A stretch of DNA of 18,010 nucleotides from an uncultured Amylibacter sp. (GCA_938001995.1 CALLAV010000184.1:1-18010); one strand, 5' to 3'. Counted from the stretch's first letter, positions 1-7,543 are shown. Numbers and translations: made by a program. Notes: a model not told the origin generated them from the letters alone.

Positions 1-680
1 AGGTTCGCCATCGAAATATCTTTGTCGATGCACAACCCCTCATACTGGTGGAACATCGGCGTATGCGTCTGGTCATAATCGGCGCGGTACACACGACCGG
101 GACAAATGATCCGACACGGCGCGCCGTGCTTCTCCATATACCGAATTTGCACAGGGGACGTGTGCGTGCGCAATACATGCGGCGGGCGATCATCGCCCGC
201 ATCACGGTGCAGATAGAACGTGTCCATCTCTTGGCGCGACGGATGCTCTGGCGCAATATTCAGCGCGTCAAAGTTATACCAGTCGTTTTCAATCTGCGGT
301 CCCTCAGCCACCGCAAACCCAAGGTCCGCGAAAATCGCGATCACTTCCTCGGTCACTTGGCTGATCGGATGGATCGTGCCCTGCCGACGTGGACGCCCCG
401 CCAAAGACACGTCAATCCATTCAGAGCGCAAACGCTCCTCCAGCGCTGCATCGCCCAGCGCCTCTTTCTTCGCGGCAATCGCCGAATTGATCTCGTTCTT
501 AAGCGCGTTCAGCGCGGGGCCAGCAACTTGCTTTTCCTCGGGTGTCATCTTGCCCAGCTCGCGCATCTTGAGCGACACTTCGCCCTTTTTGCCAACGGCA
601 CTGACGCGGATGTCTTCCAAAGCGGATTCATCCGCTGCGTTAGCAACCAAAGTTAGGTATTTTTGCTTAAGATCATCCAT
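1..680 (-). CDS. pheS: Phenylalanine--tRNA ligase alpha subunit (partial, 3' end beyond window)
   Basis: Catalytic subunit of the (alpha-beta)2 phenylalanyl-tRNA synthetase, which charges tRNA-Phe in the cytoplasm. The reverse strand reads without stops from ATG at 680 to the window edge, giving the first 226 residues of a family usually near 350. It begins MDDLKQKYL, followed by an N-terminal helical region typical of the tRNA-contacting coiled coil. Class II synthetase-core motifs follow: [40 protein letters not shown] and the start of [17 protein letters not shown]. An AAGGA ribosome site lies about 8 nt before the ATG. The TetR-type gene upstream ends 46 nt away. pheT is not in view. In related genomes, as I recall, pheS follows rplT directly; here a TetR/oxidoreductase pair lies between. 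Identity is very secure. Confidence 0.97.
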   Translation of the reverse strand, partial: MDDLKQKYLTLVANAADESALEDIRVSAVGKKGEVSLKMRELGKMTPEEKQVAGPALNALKNEINSAIAAKKEALGDAALEERLRSEWIDVSLAGRPRRQGTIHPISQVTEEVIAIFADLGFAVAEGPQIENDWYNFDALNIAPEHPSRQEMDTFYLHRDAGDDRPPHVLRTHTSPVQIRYMEKHGAPCRIICPGRVYRADYDQTHTPMFHQYEGLCIDKDISMAN

Positions 681-726
681 CGCGTTCGTCCTTAATTCGT
701 CGCAAAAGGGTCTAGCAGACTTGTCG

Positions 727-1329
727 TTAAGTACAAGACGCTGATGGGCTCTCGGTTTTCACGATAAGCCATGCGGATAAATAGGATTGCAGCCGATCCG
801 TTAACGCAATGTCCGAATGTAATGCGCAAAAATGCAGAGCCATCGCCTGAAAGAAAAACGCCTGCACGCCTTCGGACAACAATTGCGGTGAAACGTCGGC
901 GCGATACTCCCCCACTTCCATCCAGCCACACATCAATTCATCAAAGCGCCCGATGGTCATGGCAATCGGCCCGATATCTTCGATCAGAGTTGCGCCTGAG
1001 TAGCGCATCACCACGTCAAAAACATATCTTTCGCTAGTCAAAAAGGTCAGCAGAGGGGACATGATAGCGACAACTTCTGGAATTGTTTTTGGCGCGGGCG
1101 CTTTTTCCCAGTCATCAAGAATACGATCAATATGCGCGCCGATCAGGCGATCCATCAACGCATCCTTGTCGCGGAAATGCGCAAAAAAGGTGCCTTTGGC
1201 AACTCCTGCTTTTTGAACCACGTCTTCGACACGAAGGGCGGTGTATCCCTCTTTCGCAATTAGTACCTCGGCTGCGGCAATAAGTTTGGCACGGGTTTTC
1301 AGCGTGCGTTGTTGAACAGGTTTGGTCAT
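727..1329 (-). CDS. TetR/AcrR-family transcriptional regulator
   Basis: A 200-aa predicted one-component repressor. Residues about 12-58 form the TetR DNA-binding domain: [20 protein letters not shown], then the recognition-helix stretch [17 protein letters not shown]. The remainder is the variable helical ligand-binding and dimerisation part, so the ligand cannot be read from sequence. I chose ATG at 1329 over an in-frame GTG at 1344 because it starts close to the HTH as usual. No clear Shine-Dalgarno precedes either, and a TTGACC at 1358-1363 (minus) followed 17 nt later by AATATC would give a nearly leaderless transcript. The gene is divergent from the oxidoreductase at 1431 across a spacer with three matching palindromes. 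Autoregulation and repression of that neighbour are the natural inference. The target palindromes support a local regulator. Confidence 0.93.
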   Translation of the reverse strand: MTKPVQQRTLKTRAKLIAAAEVLIAKEGYTALRVEDVVQKAGVAKGTFFAHFRDKDALMDRLIGAHIDRILDDWEKAPAPKTIPEVVAIMSPLLTFLTSERYVFDVVMRYSGATLIEDIGPIAMTIGRFDELMCGWMEVGEYRADVSPQLLSEGVQAFFFQAMALHFCALHSDIALTDRLQSYLSAWLIVKTESPSASCT

Positions 1330-1346
1330 AGGCCGATATTGCACAA

Positions 1347-1416
1347 AATTTGACTGTGGTCAAATTAGTTATTGACCGAGGTCAATTTCTGTATCAATAA
1401 AATGACCACAGTCAAT
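1347..1416. promoter_or_regulatory. Three operator-like palindromes, TGAC-N4-GTCA, in the divergent spacer
   Basis: Site 1 (1347-1366) has perfect 8-bp arms AATTTGAC / GTCAAATT around TGTG. Site 2 (1371-1386) is ATTGACC-GA-GGTCAAT, with perfect 7-bp arms. Site 3 (1403-1414) is TGAC-CACA-GTCA; read on the minus strand it is the same TTGACTGTGGTCA core as site 1. Centres are 22 and 30 bp apart. Sites 1 and 2 each contain TTGACC on one strand, resembling a -35 element, so a bound repressor would block RNA polymerase in both directions. Repetition of one core three times between a TetR gene and its divergent neighbour strongly suggests binding sites for that regulator, but this is inferred. Confidence 0.8.
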
Positions 1417-1430
1417 TATTGGAGAGAATC

Positions 1431-2021
1431 ATGACCAAACGAATTCACATTTTGAACGGGCACCCTGCCGAAACATCCCTGAACCGGACCTTGGCTGAGG
1501 CCTATGCGGCGGCGGCACGCACAGCGGGGCATGAAGTGCGGATCACACATCTGAATGAAGTGAATTTCGATATGGATTTCGGCCTGGCAGGGTACGCCAA
1601 GACCAAACCTTTGGAACCTGTGCTTGAGACATTCCTGACCGATCTGGAGTGGTCCACCCACTTTGTTATTTTCACGCCGCTTTGGTGGGGCGGCATGCCT
1701 GCAAAGTTGAAAGGGTTGTTTGATCGGTCGCTTTTGCCGGGCCGTGCTTTTGACACGCGTGTTCTGCTTAAAAGCGGTATGCCTTCACCCATGCTTGGGG
1801 GGCGATCGGCGCGGGTTGTGATTACATCTGACACGCCAAAATGGTTTCTATCCCTGTTCTACCGCAACAGTTTGATCCACCAATTACGCGGACAAATCCT
1901 TGCATTTGTTGGAATCAAACCTGCGCCTGTCACCTATTTTTCGGGGACAAGTCACCCAAAGGCAGGACGGATTGAAATCTGGACCAACAAAATAAAGAGG
2001 CTTGGTACCGCTGGAGTATGA
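1431..2021 (+). CDS. NAD(P)H-dependent oxidoreductase, flavodoxin-like fold (Flavodoxin_2 family)
   Basis: A 196-aa FMN- or FAD-dependent NAD(P)H:acceptor oxidoreductase of the quinone reductase / MdaB / KefF-like group. The N-terminus KRIHILNGHPAETSLNRTLA is the usual first strand and phosphate-binding loop. Residues about 79-99 (IFTPLWWGGMPAKLKGLFDR) match the signature segment after the third strand. Length fits the family. ATG at 1431 has GGAGAG at 1421-1426; a TTG-initiated extension to 1419 is possible but would lack a ribosome site. Likely roles are two-electron reduction of quinones, azo or nitro compounds, that is detoxification; the actual substrate is unknown. The palindromes just upstream suggest induction when the adjacent TetR-type repressor releases. 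A terminator follows at 2028-2059. Confidence 0.9.
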   Translation: MTKRIHILNGHPAETSLNRTLAEAYAAAARTAGHEVRITHLNEVNFDMDFGLAGYAKTKPLEPVLETFLTDLEWSTHFVIFTPLWWGGMPAKLKGLFDRSLLPGRAFDTRVLLKSGMPSPMLGGRSARVVITSDTPKWFLSLFYRNSLIHQLRGQILAFVGIKPAPVTYFSGTSHPKAGRIEIWTNKIKRLGTAGV

Positions 2022-2027
2022 AAAAGA

Positions 2028-2059
2028 AAAAGGCCGCACCATTTCTGAAGCGGCCTTTT
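2028..2059. terminator. Bidirectional intrinsic terminator between oxidoreductase and rplT
   Basis: Perfect 10-bp inverted repeat AAAAGGCCGC (2028-2037) / GCGGCCTTTT (2050-2059) with a 12-nt loop. The A/T ends give a U-run on both strands. It lies 6 nt after the oxidoreductase stop and 24 nt past the rplT stop, so it can end both convergent transcripts. Confidence 0.9.
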
Positions 2060-2083
2060 AAAATTCAGTAGTCGATGTTTGAC

Positions 2084-2446
2084 TTACGCCAACGCACCTT
2101 TGGCGGAATCAACAATCGCGTTGAACGCCTCTGGTTCGTGAACAGCCAGATCAGCCAGAACCTTACGGTCGACTTCGATACCAGCCAAGTTCAGGCCGTT
2201 GATGAATTTGCTGTATGTCAGCGCTTCATCATGGGCCCGCACACCTGCGTTAATCCGTTGGATCCACAATGCGCGGAAGTTGCGCTTGCGGTTCTTACGG
2301 TCGCGGGTTGCGTATTGGTTTGCTTTATCGACAGCTTGTGTAGCTGTGCGGAAATTCGTGGACCGTGCGCCGTAGTAACCTTTGGCGGCTTTAACAACTT
2401 TACGGTGACGAGCGTGGGACGATGCGCCCCCTTTTACACGTGACAT
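2084..2446 (-). CDS. rplT: 50S ribosomal protein L20
   Basis: A 120-aa protein of the large ribosomal subunit that binds 23S rRNA early in assembly. It begins MSRVKGG, has the typical very basic N-terminal helix ([38 protein letters not shown]) and the conserved globular C-terminus ([20 protein letters not shown]). Length is normal. It follows rpmI by 13 nt, certainly cotranscribed, and ends at the bidirectional terminator. Autoregulation by L20 is known in other bacteria, but I could not identify an L20 leader structure here. Confidence 0.99.
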   Translation of the reverse strand: MSRVKGGASSHARHRKVVKAAKGYYGARSTNFRTATQAVDKANQYATRDRKNRKRNFRALWIQRINAGVRAHDEALTYSKFINGLNLAGIEVDRKVLADLAVHEPEAFNAIVDSAKGALA

Positions 2447-2459
2447 TTCTCAGGACTCC

Positions 2460-2660
2460 TTAGCGGTTATACGGCATGTATGACTTCACGATGTTTTCAT
2501 CTGCTTTACACAGCGTGGTTGTCCCACGTGCGTTGCGGATGAATTTCCGTGAACGTTTGATCATACCGTGGCGTTTCCCCGCTTGGGCCGCCAACACACG
2601 GCCAGTGGCCGTCACTTTAAAGCGCTTTTTGGCGCTTGATTTGGTCTTCATCTTGGGCAT
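2460..2660 (-). CDS. rpmI: 50S ribosomal protein L35
   Basis: A 66-aa ribosomal protein, [20 protein letters not shown] onward, then the conserved [10 protein letters not shown] and a C-terminus ending YMPYNR. The frame is open further upstream to 2693, but ATG at 2660 gives the canonical family N-terminus and has GAGGAG a few bases before it. It forms a two-gene unit with rplT. infC, which precedes rpmI in many bacteria, is absent from the neighbourhood. Confidence 0.98.
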   Translation of the reverse strand: MPKMKTKSSAKKRFKVTATGRVLAAQAGKRHGMIKRSRKFIRNARGTTTLCKADENIVKSYMPYNR

Positions 2661-2735
2661 TTCCGTCTCCTCGTTAGAAGTTGGTTTAAACACGCGACTC
2701 GGCAGCCCTTCGGCCGGACGCGCAGTAGAAGCTGG

Positions 2736-2764
2736 CTTTTAGGCCTGCCCCAATTCATTTGCAA
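2736..2764 (-). promoter_or_regulatory. rpmI: Candidate sigma70-type promoter for rpmI-rplT
   Basis: On the minus strand, TTGCAA (2759-2764), a 17-nt spacer and TAAAAG (2736-2741), each 4 of 6 to consensus. It lies 76 nt upstream of the rpmI start, in the only gap between the two-helix protein gene and rpmI. The leader between contains a short CGGC/GCCG stem. No terminator was seen before it, so readthrough from pyk is also possible. Confidence 0.4.
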
Positions 2765-2788
2765 GGAGAAAAAACGTCAAAAACAGCG

Positions 2789-3010
2789 CTAGGTCCACTC
2801 CGCGATCAAACGATACACGGCCTGTGGCAGATGTTGTGGTGTTAGCGATTGATCAGACAAGACCCATGCCCATCCAAGCAATCCAGCGCCCACCAAAACC
2901 CCAATCAATCCAGACAAGGGGGAGCGTCTTTCCACCATAGCATTTGTGACAGCCACAAGGCCGATAATCACAATCAGTGTTCCGCCAACAAGTTGATAGT
3001 CATAAGGCAT
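2789..3010 (-). CDS. Small two-helix membrane protein of unknown function
   Basis: A 73-aa protein with two hydrophobic segments, about residues 7-25 (VGGTLIVIIGLVAVTNAMV) and 33-51 (LSGLIGVLVGAGLLGWAWVL). A short basic turn, ERRSP, lies between them, and an amphipathic tail ends in RLIAEWT. This predicts an inner-membrane hairpin. Arg residues only in the turn suggest that the turn is cytoplasmic. It starts 28 nt after the pyk stop with only a weak GGA ribosome site and is probably expressed with pyk. I recall similar small ORFs beside pyk in roseobacters, which supports a real gene, but no function is known to me. Confidence 0.8.
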   Translation of the reverse strand: MPYDYQLVGGTLIVIIGLVAVTNAMVERRSPLSGLIGVLVGAGLLGWAWVLSDQSLTPQHLPQAVYRLIAEWT

Positions 3011-3038
3011 AACGGTCCATCCACGTTGGTTCTAGGCG

Positions 3039-4487
3039 CTATTCTTCGCCTCCGAATATCAGTTTTTCCTGCACAGGGGCAACACGCAAGATGTTCGTCG
3101 ACCCTGGTTGGTTGAAAGGAATCCCCGCTGTGACAACGATTTTGTCTTCTTCCGTGGCAAATTCATAGTTCCGCGCCGCCCGTGCAGCACTGACAACCGC
3201 CATTTTAAAGCGACCAACTTCGGAGGTCTGAACACTATGCAACCCCCAGACGAGCGTCATGCGCCGCGCAGTGTCTATCAGTGGTGTCAGCGCAATAATC
3301 GGCACTTGCGGGCGTTCCCGCGCCGCCAGAAAAGCGGTGGTTCCAGAGTGCGTGAAGCAACAGATGGCCTTGATGTCTGTGGTCTCGGCCACTTCTCGGG
3401 CCGCCACGGTGATCGCTTCGGCCACTGAATTTCGGGACGCAGAACGGGACGCTTCGATAATTTGACGAAAGGTTGGATCAAGCTCTACTTCTTCGGCCAC
3501 ATTGTTCATGGTCCGCACGGCTTCGATCGGGTAATCGCCCGCAGCGGATTCCGCCGACAACATCACTGCATCCGCGCCTTCATAGATCGCGGCGGCCACG
3601 TCAGAAACTTCGGCGCGGGTTGGCACAGGAGCGGTGATCATGCTTTCCATCATTTGGGTTGCAACAATCACCGGTTTGCCCACATGACGACACCGACGCA
3701 CAAGACGTTTCTGAATAGGCGGCACTTGGCTGACAGGGAGTTCCACACCCAAATCACCTCGGGCGACCATGATGCCATCACTCACGGCTAGAATTTCATC
3801 AAACGCTTTCACAGCCGCTGGTTTTTCAATCTTGGAAATCAGTGTCGCACGGCCGTTGGCCAATTCGCGTGCTTCCAAAACATCCTCTGGACGCTGCACA
3901 AAAGACAGTGCCAGCCAATCAACACCCAACTCACAAACGAATTCTAGATCGGCGCGATCTTTTTCGGACAGCGCAGCGAGCGGTAACACGACATCAGGCA
4001 CGTTCACGCCTTTGCGGTTGGAAATCTGTCCGCCCACTTCGACCACACAGGCCGCAAAATCGCTTCCGCATTCTGTAACACGCAGACGCATTTTGCCGTC
4101 GTTGACCAACAAAGTTGATCCAACTTCTAGCGCGTCAAAAATCTCTTTATGCGGCAAACAAACACGGGTCACATCCCCTGGGGTTTCGTCCAAATCGAAC
4201 CGAAAGGCCGCGCCCTCGACCAGCTCTTCTCCGTCGTCATTGGCAAAGACGCCACAGCGCAATTTTGGGCCCTGAAGATCAGCTAAAATGCCAATAGGAC
4301 GCCCCATATCCCGTTCAATATCTCGGATTGTCTGGTGCTTTTCGCGAATTTCTTCGTGGCTGCCATGGCTCATGTTCAGGCGGAACACATCCGCCCCCGC
4401 TTCGAACAGACCCCGGATCACCTCATAGGTCTCCGATGCCGGCCCCAGCGTTGCCACAACTTTCACACTTCTCATTCGGCGCATCAT
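3039..4487 (-). CDS. pyk: Pyruvate kinase
   Basis: A 482-aa glycolytic enzyme transferring phosphate from phosphoenolpyruvate to ADP, giving ATP and pyruvate. Visible landmarks are KVVATLGPAS and FRLNMSHGSH in the N-terminal barrel and ILADLQGPKLR leading into the B domain. The active-site segment LISKIEKP (Lys219, Glu221) is followed by the signature MVARGDLGVEL (240-250), then VIVATQMMESM and the PTRAEVSDVAAAI / GADAVMLSAES region. The C-terminal allosteric-type domain is present. Length is normal. Two adjacent ATGs (4487 and 4484) lie behind AAAGGA; the second has the better spacing, so the first residue is uncertain by one codon. The gene is divergent from the formylglutamate amidohydrolase-like gene. 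Confidence 0.98.
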   Translation of the reverse strand: MMRRMRSVKVVATLGPASETYEVIRGLFEAGADVFRLNMSHGSHEEIREKHQTIRDIERDMGRPIGILADLQGPKLRCGVFANDDGEELVEGAAFRFDLDETPGDVTRVCLPHKEIFDALEVGSTLLVNDGKMRLRVTECGSDFAACVVEVGGQISNRKGVNVPDVVLPLAALSEKDRADLEFVCELGVDWLALSFVQRPEDVLEARELANGRATLISKIEKPAAVKAFDEILAVSDGIMVARGDLGVELPVSQVPPIQKRLVRRCRHVGKPVIVATQMMESMITAPVPTRAEVSDVAAAIYEGADAVMLSAESAAGDYPIEAVRTMNNVAEEVELDPTFRQIIEASRSASRNSVAEAITVAAREVAETTDIKAICCFTHSGTTAFLAARERPQVPIIALTPLIDTARRMTLVWGLHSVQTSEVGRFKMAVVSAARAARNYEFATEEDKIVVTAGIPFNQPGSTNILRVAPVQEKLIFGGEE

Positions 4488-4512
4488 TTTTCCTTTATCG
4501 CTAACGTTGGTC

Positions 4513-4540
4513 TTTATATCAGGCCGAATTTTCTTGTCTG
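4513..4540 (-). promoter_or_regulatory. pyk: Candidate pyk promoter
   Basis: On the minus strand CAGACA (4535-4540), 16-nt spacer, TATAAA (4513-4518). The -35 matches 4 of 6 and the -10 matches 5 of 6. It lies 25 nt before the pyk start in the divergent spacer. No comparable plus-strand promoter for the divergent gene was found. Confidence 0.4.
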
Positions 4541-4602
4541 CCCTAAAATCCCGCCACCGCTCTGGCTCTTTACACGCAAGCGGCGTATTTCAAGGAAAAC
4601 CA

Positions 4603-4638
4603 ATGGATACCACGCGATGGACTACGCCCCTTTTGTAA
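4603..4638 (+). other. Possible 11-codon leader ORF overlapping the amidohydrolase start
   Basis: ATG at 4603 sits 4 nt after AAGGAAAA (4592-4599), the only ribosome-site-like sequence here. It opens a short frame, MDTTRWTTPLL then TAA at 4636-4638. The frame overlaps the first codons of the amidohydrolase (ATG 4617) in another frame. Either the ribosome loads here and reinitiates, or the spacing to 4617 (about 17 nt) is merely poor. Translation of the peptide is not shown. Confidence 0.35.
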
Positions 4639-5357
4639 CAACTGGATCACAGCGCAAGGCCCAAGTGATCGTGATTTGCGACCATGCGGCCAACACGGTT
4701 CCGCCGTCGATTGCAGGCGGTGATCTGGGCTTGCCTGCGTCGGATATGGGCCGTCACATCGCCTATGACATTGGCGCGGCAGGGGTTTCTAACCATCTTG
4801 GACTTCTGCTCGACGCCCCTGTTGTTTGCTCAAATTTCTCTCGTCTTGTGATTGATCCCAACAGAGGCGAGGACGACCCGACCCTTTTGATGCGTCTTTA
4901 TGATGGCACGCTCATTCCCGCGAACAGACACGCTACAGAGGCCGATCTATCAGAGCGCCTGGACCTGTGCTATCGCCCGTATCACGCCGAACTGGCACGT
5001 TTGGTGGCCGAGCGGGACAATCCTGTCATTATATCCGTTCACAGCTTCACACCGAAGCTGAACGGCCGCCCCCCGCGCCCTTGGGAAATTGGGATATTAT
5101 CCAATCACGACCGCCGCTTGTCCGACCCACTTCTAGATGCACTGTACCTGCAGGACGATATTACGACGGGTGATAACGTCCCATACACAGGGTATTTGCA
5201 AGGGGACACCATGGACAAACATGCCCTGCCCACTGGCCTGTTGCACACGCTGATCGAGGTTCGAAATGACTTGATTGAAGATCAAATTGGTCAAGAAAGA
5301 TGGGCGACCCGCCTTGCCCCACTGATCAAAACCGCCATATCTAAAGCCATCGCTTGA
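4617..5357 (+). CDS. N-formylglutamate amidohydrolase family protein
   Basis: A 246-aa predicted zinc-type hydrolase of the FGase family (PF05013). The type member removes formate from N-formyl-L-glutamate at the end of one histidine-degradation route. Family-like segments are VIVICDHAANTVPP (20s-30s), SNFSRLVIDPNRGEDDPTLL, YRPYHAEL, VIISVHSFTPKLNG and ALPTGLLHTLIEVRNDL. His, Asp and Glu residues within them are candidate metal ligands. No hut genes are in the window, so the substrate is uncertain; other N-acyl amino acids are possible. The start at 4617 is the only in-frame ATG consistent with the conserved domain. The stop overlaps the ribosome-site region of the DUF1244 gene, which starts 11 nt later, indicating a two-gene unit. 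Confidence 0.82.
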   Translation: MDYAPFVTTGSQRKAQVIVICDHAANTVPPSIAGGDLGLPASDMGRHIAYDIGAAGVSNHLGLLLDAPVVCSNFSRLVIDPNRGEDDPTLLMRLYDGTLIPANRHATEADLSERLDLCYRPYHAELARLVAERDNPVIISVHSFTPKLNGRPPRPWEIGILSNHDRRLSDPLLDALYLQDDITTGDNVPYTGYLQGDTMDKHALPTGLLHTLIEVRNDLIEDQIGQERWATRLAPLIKTAISKAIA

Positions 5358-5368
5358 AGGAGCCTGTC

Positions 5369-5662
5369 ATGGACGCGCAAACGAAAATCGAACTTGAAGC
5401 TGCCGCCTTTCGCCGCTTGCAAAAACATCTGATGGAAGATCGCACGGACGTGCAGAACATCGACATGATGAACCAGCACGGCTTTTGCCGAAACTGTCTG
5501 GCCCGTTGGTATCAGGAAGCCGCGAATGAGCGCGGGATCGACATGGACAAGATGGAAGGCCGCGAGGCGTTTTACGGCATGCCGTTCAGCGAGTGGAAAG
5601 CGAAGTATCAGACGGACGCAACGCCAGATCAGAAGGCAGCTTTTGATCAAAGCCACAGTTAA
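5369..5662 (+). CDS. DUF1244 family protein
   Basis: A 97-aa soluble protein, helical throughout by composition. The family hallmark is NIDMMNQHGFCRNCLARWYQ, with two cysteines in CRNC, at about residues 34-53. EAFYGMPFSEWKAKYQ follows. The conserved His and CxxC-like pair could bind metal, but the function is unknown. ATG at 5369 has an ideal AAGGAG at 5357-5362; a TTG start at 5354 would overlap the previous stop and is unlikely. It is presumably cotranscribed with the amidohydrolase. Its last 77 nt overlap the 3' end of the convergent desaturase gene, and no terminator is visible between them. Confidence 0.88.
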   Translation: MDAQTKIELEAAAFRRLQKHLMEDRTDVQNIDMMNQHGFCRNCLARWYQEAANERGIDMDKMEGREAFYGMPFSEWKAKYQTDATPDQKAAFDQSHS

Positions 5663-6554
5663 CCGTTTCTAATTCTGGGCGATCAGGCAGATCATTTGGT
5701 TGGTTCAAACGCGTGACCAACCCAATGGCCTGCAGTCCACACAGCACCCACCAGCCTGGATCCATCTGCCCCCGCAGACCCAGCCGCGCCGAACTTGGGA
5801 AGGCGTGATGGTTGTTGTGCCAACACTCGCCAAACGTCAGCAGGCCAAAGCCGCGAACATTATAGCCCTGCACGGATGCGCCGCGAATATGCCAATCACG
5901 ATGGCCGTCATTGTGGGCGAAATACCCGATGAGCCAGTGACCGAAAACGGAAATTGTGACCCGCGCGCAGATGCCCCAAGCGACCCATCCGATCCCCCCG
6001 AGGACGAACAACAGCAACGCAAGCGGCAGTTGTTGCCCCATCCAAGACCATTCCACAAACCGATAAAACCGATCCTGCGCAATCCGCTTTGGGACGTGGT
6101 ATTGGGGCGGGTGATCCAAATGCAGTTTGCAATGCAACTGCCACCAGAAATCGCGCAGAATTCCACTTTGATGCGCCAGAAACGGATGACACGCTGGCTG
6201 TCGCTGCGCCCAATCCCGCATGTCGTGCATGACCATCATGCCAAACGGTCCGCCAAGGCCCACCAACGTCCCGAGGTAGACAAACACACGCTCCAACCAC
6301 AACGGGCAATCATATGCTTCATGGATCAGCTTGCGATGCATGCCAAGCGAATGGCCCAAGCATAGGGTCACCGCGCTCACGCCCAAGAAGACAAAAACCG
6401 CGGACCACGAAAACCAGAACGTCCCGCCGACCAGCCACCCAATGAGCATCCCTGTCCACCAGATCGACTTTTGCGCAGACCAGCGCACAACGCCGTTCTT
6501 AGGGTCCGCATCACCATCGAAATCAATGCGCGTATGCAGGCCAGTGTCGCTCAC
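5586..6554 (-). CDS. Membrane fatty-acid desaturase with atypical second histidine box
   Basis: A 322-aa integral membrane protein of the acyl-lipid/acyl-CoA desaturase superfamily, a di-iron enzyme introducing a double bond into acyl chains. Hydrophobic segments lie at about 31-65, 88-108 and 176-210. Histidine motifs are GHSLGMHRKLIH (His68, His73, His78) and ECWHNNHHAFP (His246, His249, His250). Instead of the usual HxxHH second box there is HDMRDWAQRQ at 110-119. An extra AHNDGHRDWH lies at about 213-222. The start is GTG at 6554, and GTGA overlaps the stop of the upstream membrane-protein gene, so the two are translationally coupled. The last 77 nt overlap the DUF1244 gene on the other strand. 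Substrate and regiospecificity cannot be read. Confidence 0.85.
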   Translation of the reverse strand: MSDTGLHTRIDFDGDADPKNGVVRWSAQKSIWWTGMLIGWLVGGTFWFSWSAVFVFLGVSAVTLCLGHSLGMHRKLIHEAYDCPLWLERVFVYLGTLVGLGGPFGMMVMHDMRDWAQRQPACHPFLAHQSGILRDFWWQLHCKLHLDHPPQYHVPKRIAQDRFYRFVEWSWMGQQLPLALLLFVLGGIGWVAWGICARVTISVFGHWLIGYFAHNDGHRDWHIRGASVQGYNVRGFGLLTFGECWHNNHHAFPSSARLGLRGQMDPGWWVLCGLQAIGLVTRLNQPNDLPDRPELETVNCGFDQKLPSDLALRPSDTSLSTR

Positions 6555-7459
6555 TTGCGTGCAATCACTGTGTCGATCAGATAGGCCGCACTGCGTTCAA
6601 ACGCATAGCTTTGAAGCGGCCCGAAATACCACGCAGGATCAAGCTTGCGGTGGTAATGCACGGTGAGCGACACCTCAGTTTGTCCATCGCCCAGATCGCG
6701 AAACTGCACCTCGGTCCCGTCAATCTGAACATAGCTCGCAAGATAGCTGGTGTTTTCAATCACCGTCGTGCGCACGAAATCGTCGCCCACATCCGAAATC
6801 TCAAGCGAAAACTGCCCTTCGTGTACATTCGTGTAAAACCACCGCTTATAAATGAAATCGAGCGTATGAATATCGCCCGCGTTAAGCGTCCCTGCATCCA
6901 CTTTCACAGGCAAGGGAAAGATAGACAGGAACCAATTCCGATCGCCCTCAAATTCAATTGGGGCGGCCATATTGGCCTTCAAATGTGCAATAGATCCATC
7001 CAGCACTGCCACATGCGTCGCTTCTGCTTTGCGCGGCAAGCTGGTGGCGGGAAACACACCCTCAAGCGATAGCAGGCCAACAACCAAAGGCAGGACAACC
7101 ACCTTCATATGCGAATAGTCGCGGTTGCGGGTAAATGCATAGTGGATCAAGGCGCACAAGTAATAGATTGGCATAAACATCAGCACGCAAATGAAGCCTT
7201 CGAAAAGAATAAACGAGGTCGCCAGCATCACCACCGTCGCATCGCGCAGGTGATTGAAGAACTGTCGACCGCGCGAATTTTCAACCTCGTAAGGGATGAA
7301 CTGGTGGATCAGAACGGACACTGCAAAGGGCACAGCCAGATATAGCAATGACGTCGTTGCAAATCGCGAATCGAGCAGCGCACGGATCACAAAAGCAACG
7401 ATAGCCACAATGAAAAGAATGCGGATCAATTGAGAGCGGTTGTAGGGAAACAGTGTCAT
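6551..7459 (-). CDS. Membrane protein with C-terminal SRPBCC-like domain
   Basis: A 302-aa protein. Hydrophobic segments at about 12-28, 36-53, 75-105 and 118-133 predict four or five transmembrane helices. About 165 polar residues follow. That part (APIEFEGDRNWFLSIFPLP, FSLEISDVGDDFVRTTVIEN, DLGDGQTEVSLTVHYHRKLD, YLIDTVIA) has the strand-rich layout and final helix of the START/SRPBCC lipid-binding fold. I infer this from pattern, so the fold call is moderate. ATG at 7459 was chosen because an upstream in-frame start at 7528 would put the dat terminator inside the gene; no strong ribosome site is visible. The 4-nt GTGA coupling to the desaturase suggests a shared role, for example handling a lipid substrate or product. 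Confidence 0.75.
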   Translation of the reverse strand: MTLFPYNRSQLIRILFIVAIVAFVIRALLDSRFATTSLLYLAVPFAVSVLIHQFIPYEVENSRGRQFFNHLRDATVVMLATSFILFEGFICVLMFMPIYYLCALIHYAFTRNRDYSHMKVVVLPLVVGLLSLEGVFPATSLPRKAEATHVAVLDGSIAHLKANMAAPIEFEGDRNWFLSIFPLPVKVDAGTLNAGDIHTLDFIYKRWFYTNVHEGQFSLEISDVGDDFVRTTVIENTSYLASYVQIDGTEVQFRDLGDGQTEVSLTVHYHRKLDPAWYFGPLQSYAFERSAAYLIDTVIARK

Positions 7460-7495
7460 AAGCCGACCATACCAAGCCGCCTGATCAGAACAATC

Positions 7496-7524
7496 AAAAA
7501 AGCCGAGCACAGGGCTCGGCCTTT
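7496..7524 (-). terminator. Intrinsic terminator after dat
   Basis: On the minus strand a 7-bp GC-rich stem, GCCGAGC (7514-7520) / GCTCGGC (7502-7508), has a 5-nt loop. It is extended by a G-U and A-U pairs and followed by a six-base U-run (7496-7501). It lies 20 nt past the dat stop and only 37 nt before the next minus-strand start at 7459, so that gene needs readthrough or a very close promoter. Confidence 0.9.
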
Positions 7525-7543
7525 CCATTTGGTTTTGGGCGGA

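Noticed and set aside
4617..5357. Linking the formylglutamate amidohydrolase-like gene to the D-glutamate cluster as an N-acetylglutamate deacylase
   Set aside because: Tempting chemically, but it is on the other strand, about 2 kb away with unrelated genes between, and nothing in the sequence supports a joint unit.
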